NCBI GenBank assembly: GCA_934462825.1
Contig: CAKSIP010000033.1
Span: 1-18,050 of the forward strand
Direction: 5' to 3'
Origin: an uncultured Eubacteriales bacterium
GTDB taxonomy: Bacteria; Bacillota; Clostridia; Oscillospirales; CAG-272
Length of the DNA: 18,050 bases
Shown one piece after another: positions 14,040-18,050 of this stretch. The position numbers and the translations under genes were made by a program. Numbering within the stretch: position 1 is the stretch's first letter; every line of letters starts with the position of its first letter. Under the pieces are notes generated by a model. That model was given only the letters and a program-made list of their open reading frames with translations. It had not been told where the DNA came from and searched no databases.

Positions 14040-14933
14040 TTACGCCCAAATAATCACAATGGTCGCCGCGACCGAAAGAAACACGGCCACATAATGCGCC
14101 ACTCCGAGCTTATTCTTCATCAGCTTGCTGAACACCGTTGTAAACACGATGGAGCCGCCTGTCAAAATGGGAAATTGAACCGAAGCCGGCAAGGAAAGCA
14201 TGGCAATCATAGCCAAAAGGTTGCCGCCCACATTGACAACGCTGTATCCACTGCTCCAAAGGATCGACTGCACACGGGGGAAACGCAGGGGTTGGCTACT
14301 GTCGCCGTGTTTCCGCACGCCGAGTGCGATTGCGCCGAGGAAAAGTCCCGACAAAAGCACAGCCGCCACGGCGCAAAGCAGCAAAAATGACTCCGTTGAT
14401 ACATTTTTGTCCGGGCGGGATTGATGCACCGTCAAAAGCGTTGCGCAGGTACCGTTGAAAAGGAAAGCCGCTATATAATACTTGACGGCTCTGCGATCAT
14501 AGGCCGCAGTGGGTTTACATTCCACCAGAAGGGCCGCAATGACAAGGACGATACAAACAGCCTTGGGAACGGAAACGCCTTCCTGCGCAAAAATAATGCC
14601 GTACAGAGAGGGCAGAAGCATAGAGCCGAGCATATTGAACAGAGAAAACAGCGCTACGTCGCCAATGGCAAGGCCCTTGACAGCCACATAGCTGATGCCG
14701 AGCGCGGAAGCGGCGAAGGCAAAGGCCAAAAGAGCGGAAAAAGGTGTAAAACCCGGCACCTGTCCGCGAATAAAGATATAGGCAACCATGACAACCGCCT
14801 GGAGCAAATACACGAAAAAGGAGAAGAACATCGACGACCGCAGGTCATTTCCCTCCGACTTTTGATACTGCGCCTGGAAGATAAACTGTGAGCTGATTAA
14901 AAGCGCAGAAGCAACAATAAGTACATAAGCCAT
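14040..14933 (-). CDS. EamA/DMT-superfamily membrane transporter
   Basis: This 297-residue integral membrane protein has about ten hydrophobic helices in two halves, as in drug/metabolite transporters with paired EamA repeats. The first helix is AYVLIVASALLISSQFIF, and the last pair includes YVAVFLSVAATIVII near the C terminus. Members export or import small metabolites such as amino acids or nucleosides; no substrate can be assigned. The only plausible start is the ATG at 14931-14933, but AAGGA lies about 15 nt away. An 8-nt direct repeat (ATTGTAAA twice) sits between them, and removing one copy would restore normal spacing. It is monocistronic, with a strong promoter and terminator. Confidence 0.85.
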   Translation of the reverse strand: MAYVLIVASALLISSQFIFQAQYQKSEGNDLRSSMFFSFFVYLLQAVVMVAYIFIRGQVPGFTPFSALLAFAFAASALGISYVAVKGLAIGDVALFSLFNMLGSMLLPSLYGIIFAQEGVSVPKAVCIVLVIAALLVECKPTAAYDRRAVKYYIAAFLFNGTCATLLTVHQSRPDKNVSTESFLLLCAVAAVLLSGLFLGAIALGVRKHGDSSQPLRFPRVQSILWSSGYSVVNVGGNLLAMIAMLSLPASVQFPILTGGSIVFTTVFSKLMKNKLGVAHYVAVFLSVAATIVIIWA

Positions 14934-15002
14934 TTTACAATTTTACAATCCTTTCTGATCGGATGCTGAAAACACATCGCACAATCCTTTATCAACCTTG
15001 TT

Positions 15003-15031
15003 ATTATATACTTTTTCATGTCGGATTGCAA
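15003..15031 (-). promoter_or_regulatory. Promoter of the EamA-type transporter gene
   Basis: On the minus strand, TTGCAA (15026-15031) and a perfect TATAAT (15003-15008) are separated by 17 bp. The leader is about 65 nt. Confidence 0.87.
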
Positions 15032-15078
15032 GTGTTTTTCCCTTTTTCGAGGTTTTATTTCTTTTTGGGTTCAAAAAT

Positions 15079-15175
15079 CGCCCTGCCAAAAGGCGGAAGG
15101 GCGTGTTAAAAACGCCGGGGTTCCGGCCGGCATGTTTTGAGGGGCTGTTGAAAACTTGATGTTTTCAACAGCCCC
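15079..15175. repeat. Three consecutive hairpins in the gap after the CBM9-like array
   Basis: The hairpins are CGCCCTGCC/GGC..AGGGCG (15079-15103), AAAACGCCGG/CCGGC..GTTTT (15109-15138, bulged), and a perfect 15-bp stem GGGGCTGTTGAAAAC with a 5-nt loop (15141-15175). The last is followed on the plus strand by a T-rich tract, yet no plus-strand gene precedes it. It may terminate minus-strand transcripts from 15249, or be a small plus-strand RNA; I found no convincing plus-strand promoter. Apart from these and the transporter promoter, the 14934-15248 gap shows nothing else. Confidence 0.6.
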
Positions 15176-15248
15176 ATTTTATTTTCTTTTGCGCCGTGCC
15201 TTCCGATGCCGGGAAACACGTTGACGAATCCTAATGCTTTTAAGAAGC

Positions 15249-16268
15249 TCAGTTCTCTTTCTTCTTCATGGTAAGAACGGCCAAGCCGGCACCGGCCACA
15301 ACCAGGGCAGCTACGATAGCTACTGTTGCGTCCGAGGTGGGCGGAGTGGGTTCGTCGGTGCCATAATCGTCGTAGTTAAACTCAAGAATGGAAAGAAGCT
15401 CATAGTTCCACCAATAAGCCATCGCATGATCCGGCACCTGATCGTACAAAAGGGTGACATCCTTTTCCACAATCACGCCATCTTTCATACGGCCGTAAGC
15501 AGGATCCTGCGCCTGTTCTTTCGTGTAAGAGTCATCGGCGGTCTGCAAGCCGATGTTGCAGTTGAACTGCTTCTTAGACTGAAGCAATTCGGGTATGCCG
15601 CCTTCAGGGTCGATGCCTTCCACAGGATCTCTCCACGGAACGAACACCTCACAGGCCCAGCCTTCGCCTTCACGAATCCGAGTGGCTGTTGCACCGCCCT
15701 GCGCAAGGAAGTTATCAAAGCCCCATGCGGAACGAATATTGTTATCATAGTCGATGATGATCCAGCCGATGAACCGGCCACCGCTCATACCGTAGGTCTG
15801 TCTGTAAACATCGCTGCCAATATCCGGCGCTACATCCTTGCTGCAGGCAAATTCATCCGGCACCCAGTCAAAATAAAGCTGGAGAGCGTCACCCGTAGTG
15901 GGGTCGGTATCATAATCGGGATCGTTCGGATGCATGGTAATATCGTCGACCTCCATGTAAATGTAAAGACCGTCTTTTGTAGCTACAACGTAAGCCACAA
16001 ATTCGCCTCTGGCAGCTGCTTTCACTTCATCGGGAAGCGGAACGCCGTTGTCATCCACGGTGCGATAATATTGGCCCTCTTTCACACTCTGGATCTTGGT
16101 GCTCTTGTAGTAAACATCCTCGGGCTGTCCGTCCACCGTGATTTTCTGATCGGTTACGTACACCGAATATTTGTGGATATTGGCCACGTCGTATGCACCA
16201 AACGCAGGCAATGCAGCGGAAAGCAACATAGCAACGCAAAGGAGCACGGCAAGCAGTGTCTTTTTCAT
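15249..16268 (-). CDS. Secreted CBM9/DOMON-like surface protein, array copy 1
   Basis: This 339-residue protein has a signal peptide (1-25, ending PAFGA) and a single beta-rich domain. It carries marks of carbohydrate-binding module family 9: an N-terminal ITVDGQPEDVYY, then KDGLYIYMEVDD, GDALQLYFDW and CEVFVPWRDP. The tail has PPTSD (309-313), a hydrophobic helix (315-333) and KKKEN, resembling clostridial cell-wall sorting tails of the PxTGD type with Ser for Gly. The likely role is binding glycan at the surface; no catalytic domain is seen. The start follows AAGGAGG. It has its own promoter and 5'-end hairpin. It is about 80% identical by eye to copy 2, and diverges from the other copies in its 3' flank. 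Confidence 0.85.
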   Translation of the reverse strand: MKKTLLAVLLCVAMLLSAALPAFGAYDVANIHKYSVYVTDQKITVDGQPEDVYYKSTKIQSVKEGQYYRTVDDNGVPLPDEVKAAARGEFVAYVVATKDGLYIYMEVDDITMHPNDPDYDTDPTTGDALQLYFDWVPDEFACSKDVAPDIGSDVYRQTYGMSGGRFIGWIIIDYDNNIRSAWGFDNFLAQGGATATRIREGEGWACEVFVPWRDPVEGIDPEGGIPELLQSKKQFNCNIGLQTADDSYTKEQAQDPAYGRMKDGVIVEKDVTLLYDQVPDHAMAYWWNYELLSILEFNYDDYGTDEPTPPTSDATVAIVAALVVAGAGLAVLTMKKKEN

Positions 16269-16291
16269 GGGGAGATCCTCCTTAAAATAAT

Positions 16292-16322
16292 GTGATTTGA
16301 ATACTCGGGTATCTGAAATCAC
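16292..16322 (-). promoter_or_regulatory. 5'-end hairpin of the copy 1 mRNA
   Basis: On the minus strand, GTGATTT (16316-16322) pairs with AAATCAC (16292-16298), and an inner GATAC/GTATT caps a CCGA loop. The predicted transcription start (about 16320) falls at its 5' edge, so the mRNA would begin with this stem. The same element precedes copy 2. Confidence 0.7.
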
Positions 16323-16326
16323 CTAT

Positions 16327-16355
16327 ATAGTAACAGATTTGCATCGGTTTGTCAA
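16327..16355 (-). promoter_or_regulatory. Promoter of array copy 1
   Basis: On the minus strand, a perfect TTGACA (16350-16355) and TACTAT (16327-16332) are separated by 17 bp. Confidence 0.85.
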
Positions 16356-16431
16356 TACTTTTTGGGTAGAAAATTCATTTTTTACACATCCAAATGAAGG
16401 TAGCGGCGTGACCGCAACGCTGCAAAAATAA

Positions 16432-16470
16432 CAAAAAGAGGAATGTCAAAAATTGCTTTTCAACATTCCC
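16432..16470 (-). terminator. Terminator of array copy 2
   Basis: On the minus strand, GGAATGT (16463-16469) pairs with ACATTCC (16440-16446), with extra A/T pairs inside, followed by TCTTTTTG. It lies 24 nt after the copy 2 stop. Copy 3 has the same terminator. Confidence 0.82.
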
Positions 16471-16493
16471 CTGATTTTAAATTACAGAGTTAC

Positions 16494-17513
16494 TCAGTTC
16501 TCTTTCTTCTTCATGGTAAGAACGGCCAAGCCGGCACCGGCTACAACCAAAGCAGCCACGATAGCTACCGTTGCGTCCGAGGTGGGCGGAGTGGGTTCGT
16601 CGCCGCCATTACCGTAGTTAAACTCAAGGATCGAAAGAAGCTCATAGTTCCACCAATAAGCAAGTCCGTGACTCGGAACCTGATCAAACAACAGTGTAGT
16701 GTTCTTTTCCACAATAACGTCATCTCTCAGTCTGTCGTAAGCGGGATCCATTGCCTGTTCCTTCGTGTAAGAGTCATCGCAAGCCTGGAAGCCGATGTTG
16801 CAGTTGAACTGCTTCTGAGCCTGGATCAAGCCGGACATACCACCTTCCACGTCGATGCCTTCCACAGGCTCTCTCCACGGAACAAACAGCTCGCAAGCCC
16901 ATCCTTCGCCTTCACGAATCCGAGTAGCCGTTTCGCCGCCCTGTGCAATGAAGTCACTGAAGCCCCATGCGGAACGAATATTGTTATCATAGTCGATGTG
17001 GATCCAACCGAGGTACTGACCGCTACCCATACCATAGGTCTGTCTGTAAACGTCGCTGCTGGAATCCGGCAAGACGTCTTTGCTGCAGGCAAATTCATCC
17101 GGCACCCAGTCAAAATAGATCTGAAAACCGTCGCCCGAGGTGGGATCGGTATCGTAATCGGGATCATTCGGGTGCATGGTAGCGTCGTCGATCTCCGCAT
17201 AAATGTAAAGACCGTCTTTGGTGGCTACAATGTAAGCGACAAATTCACCCTTAGCGGCTGCTTTTACTTCATCGGGAAGCGGAACGCCATTGTCATCTGC
17301 TGTGCGATAGTATCTGTCATCCGTCACAATGCTTTGGATTTTTGTACTCTTGTAATAAACATCATCGAGCTGTCCGTCTACCGTGATTTTCTCATCCGTT
17401 ACATACACCGAATACTTGTTGATGTTGGCCAAGTCGTATGCACCAAACGCAGGCAATGCCACAGCAAGTAGCATAGCAACGCAAAGAAGCACGGCAAGCA
17501 GTGTCTTTTTCAT
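16494..17513 (-). CDS. Secreted CBM9/DOMON-like surface protein, array copy 2
   Basis: This 339-residue paralogue of copy 1 has the same plan: a signal peptide ending PAFGA, a CBM9/DOMON-like domain (ITVDGQLDDVYY, KDGLYIYAEIDD, GDGFQIYFDW, CELFVPWREP), PPTSD, a hydrophobic helix and KKKEN. Differences from copy 1 cluster in the mature domain, for example around residues 49-66, 147-171 and 221-232. The signal peptide and tail are almost unchanged, also at DNA level. It has one additional Cys near 244 (FQACDD). The start follows AAGGAGG. It has its own promoter, 5'-end hairpin and terminator, so each copy can be transcribed independently. A glycan-binding role is inferred from the domain. Confidence 0.85.
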   Translation of the reverse strand: MKKTLLAVLLCVAMLLAVALPAFGAYDLANINKYSVYVTDEKITVDGQLDDVYYKSTKIQSIVTDDRYYRTADDNGVPLPDEVKAAAKGEFVAYIVATKDGLYIYAEIDDATMHPNDPDYDTDPTSGDGFQIYFDWVPDEFACSKDVLPDSSSDVYRQTYGMGSGQYLGWIHIDYDNNIRSAWGFSDFIAQGGETATRIREGEGWACELFVPWREPVEGIDVEGGMSGLIQAQKQFNCNIGFQACDDSYTKEQAMDPAYDRLRDDVIVEKNTTLLFDQVPSHGLAYWWNYELLSILEFNYGNGGDEPTPPTSDATVAIVAALVVAGAGLAVLTMKKKEN

Positions 17514-17536
17514 GGGGAAATCCTCCTTAAAATAAT

Positions 17537-17567
17537 GTGATTTGAATACCTGGGTATCTGAAATCAT
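17537..17567 (-). promoter_or_regulatory. 5'-end hairpin of the copy 2 mRNA
   Basis: TGATTT (17561-17566) pairs with AAATCA (17538-17543) on the minus strand, with the inner GATAC/GTATT stem kept and a CCAG loop. The predicted start (about 17565) again lies at its 5' edge. The loop and outer base differ from copy 1, while the pairing is largely retained. Confidence 0.7.
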
Positions 17568-17571
17568 CTAT

Positions 17572-17600
17572 ATGGTAACACACTTATGACTGATTGTCAA
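17572..17600 (-). promoter_or_regulatory. Promoter of array copy 2
   Basis: On the minus strand, a perfect TTGACA (17595-17600) and TACCAT (17572-17577) are separated by 17 bp. Confidence 0.83.
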
Positions 17601-17639
17601 TACTTTCGTGATAAAAAATTCATTTTTATCACGAAAGTA
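17601..17639. repeat. Perfect 17-bp inverted repeat abutting the copy 2 -35 box
   Basis: TACTTTCGTGATAAAAA (17601-17617) and its exact inverse (17623-17639) flank a 5-nt loop. It touches the -35 box and has no T-run on either side, so it does not read as a terminator. The corresponding place upstream of copy 1 keeps only a decayed version (TACTTT ... AAATTCATTTTTT). Confidence 0.8.
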
Positions 17640-17661
17640 ACAGACACGGTTACAACACCGC

Positions 17662-17701
17662 AAAAAAGGGGAATGTCAAAAATTACTTTTCAACATTCCC
17701 C
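17662..17701 (-). terminator. Terminator of array copy 3
   Basis: On the minus strand, GGGGAATGT (17693-17701) pairs with ACATTCCCC (17668-17676), followed by six T residues (complement of 17662-17667). It has the same design as the copy 2 terminator. Confidence 0.87.
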
Positions 17702-17723
17702 TGATCTTAAATTACAGAGTTAC

Positions 17724-18050
17724 TCAGTTCTCTTTCTTCTTCATGGTAAGAACGGCCAAGCCGGCACCGGCCACAACCAGGGCAGCCACGATAGCTACCG
17801 TTGCATCCGAGGTGGGCGGGTTGGGATCTTCGCCGCCTTCACCGTAGTTAAACTGAAGAACGGAAAGAAGCTCATAGTTCCAATAGTAGACAAGTCCATG
17901 ACTCGGAACCTGGTCAAACACCAATGTAGTGTTCTTTTCCACAATGACGTCATCTCTCATTCTGTCGTAAGCAGGATCCATAGCCTGTTCCTTTGTGTAG
18001 GAGTCATCGCAGGACTGGAAGCCGATGTTGCAGTTGAACTGCTTCTTAGC
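17724..18050 (-). CDS. CBM9/DOMON-like surface protein, array copy 3 (5' end outside the window)
   Basis: The last 108 residues of a third paralogue are present. The frame is open from the window edge (QFNCNIGFQ, as in the other copies) to a TGA at 17724-17726. The C-terminal part of the domain (YYWNYELLSVLQFNYGEG) is followed by PPTSD, the hydrophobic helix and KKKEN. It is more similar to copy 2 in its 3' flank and terminator. The C-terminal coding DNA is almost the same as copies 1 and 2. The N-terminal part and any further copies lie beyond the window. Confidence 0.85.
   Translation of the reverse strand, partial: AKKQFNCNIGFQSCDDSYTKEQAMDPAYDRMRDDVIVEKNTTLVFDQVPSHGLVYYWNYELLSVLQFNYGEGGEDPNPPTSDATVAIVAALVVAGAGLAVLTMKKKEN

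Noticed and set aside
15141..15175. Terminator of a missed plus-strand gene
   Set aside because: No plus-strand coding region with a ribosome site lies upstream between 14934 and 15140, and no convincing promoter was found.
15234..16295. Plus-strand open frame of 353 codons antisense to array copy 1
   Set aside because: It has no ribosome site or known family and is explained by the codon use of the sense gene. The similar antisense frame in copy 2 follows from paralogy.
16443..17471. Plus-strand open frame of 342 codons antisense to array copy 2
   Set aside because: Same reason: the sense strand has a signal peptide, domain, anchor, promoter and terminator.

Overview
The window looks like a low-to-mid GC, monoderm, obligately anaerobic Clostridia chromosome, probably a gut-type Oscillospirales or Christensenellales relative. 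That assignment is inference. The support is strong AGGAGG ribosome sites, many promoters with -35/-10 boxes 17 bp apart and close to the vegetative consensus, lipobox lipoproteins with Pro/Thr/Ser linkers, C-terminal membrane anchors, a SpoVB-like flippase, a YdbC/PC4 protein, and an anaerobe's oxygen-defence set (flavodiiron protein, reverse rubrerythrin, rubredoxin). No phage, transposase or CRISPR array is visible.

Layout. 1-87 is the tail of an unrecognised + strand gene. 88-581 has no protein gene but holds tRNA-Pro(CGG) on the minus strand with its promoter and two terminators, a 15-bp hairpin and a 7-bp tandem repeat. 582-4204 (minus) carries a D-2-hydroxyacid dehydrogenase, a four-domain flavodiiron protein in which FprA is fused to a flavin reductase and a rubredoxin, and a reverse rubrerythrin. 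A Crp/Fnr-type regulator (4429-5091, +) diverges from the rubrerythrin. 5330-6577 (+) is a GH109-like Gfo/Idh/MocA protein. 6782-6955 (minus) is a rubredoxin, diverging from a MOP-superfamily flippase (7216-8766, +).

8953-12406 (+) encodes two lipoproteins with nearly the same leader: an orphan solute-binding protein and an exported endonuclease/exonuclease/phosphatase (EEP) enzyme. The second is followed 48 nt later by a cytoplasmic EEP enzyme. 12554-13843 (minus) is aroB plus ydbC. 14040-14933 (minus) is an EamA/DMT-type transporter. From 15249 to the window end lies a minus-strand array of at least three paralogous secreted proteins with a CBM9/DOMON-like domain and a C-terminal anchor. 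The two complete copies have their own promoter and a hairpin at the predicted 5' end of the mRNA; terminators precede the array's second and third copies.

How the parts may work together: the flavodiiron fusion, rubrerythrin and rubredoxin form an O2/peroxide reduction module that uses rubredoxin-type electron transfer, possibly controlled by the adjacent regulator. The GH109-like protein, the lipoproteins and the CBM9-like array suggest glycan or phosphoester use at the cell surface, but no complete transporter or glycoside-hydrolase locus is present. The least conventional parts are the EEP pair with its re-used secretion leader and the CBM9-like array with conserved ends and a more variable middle.
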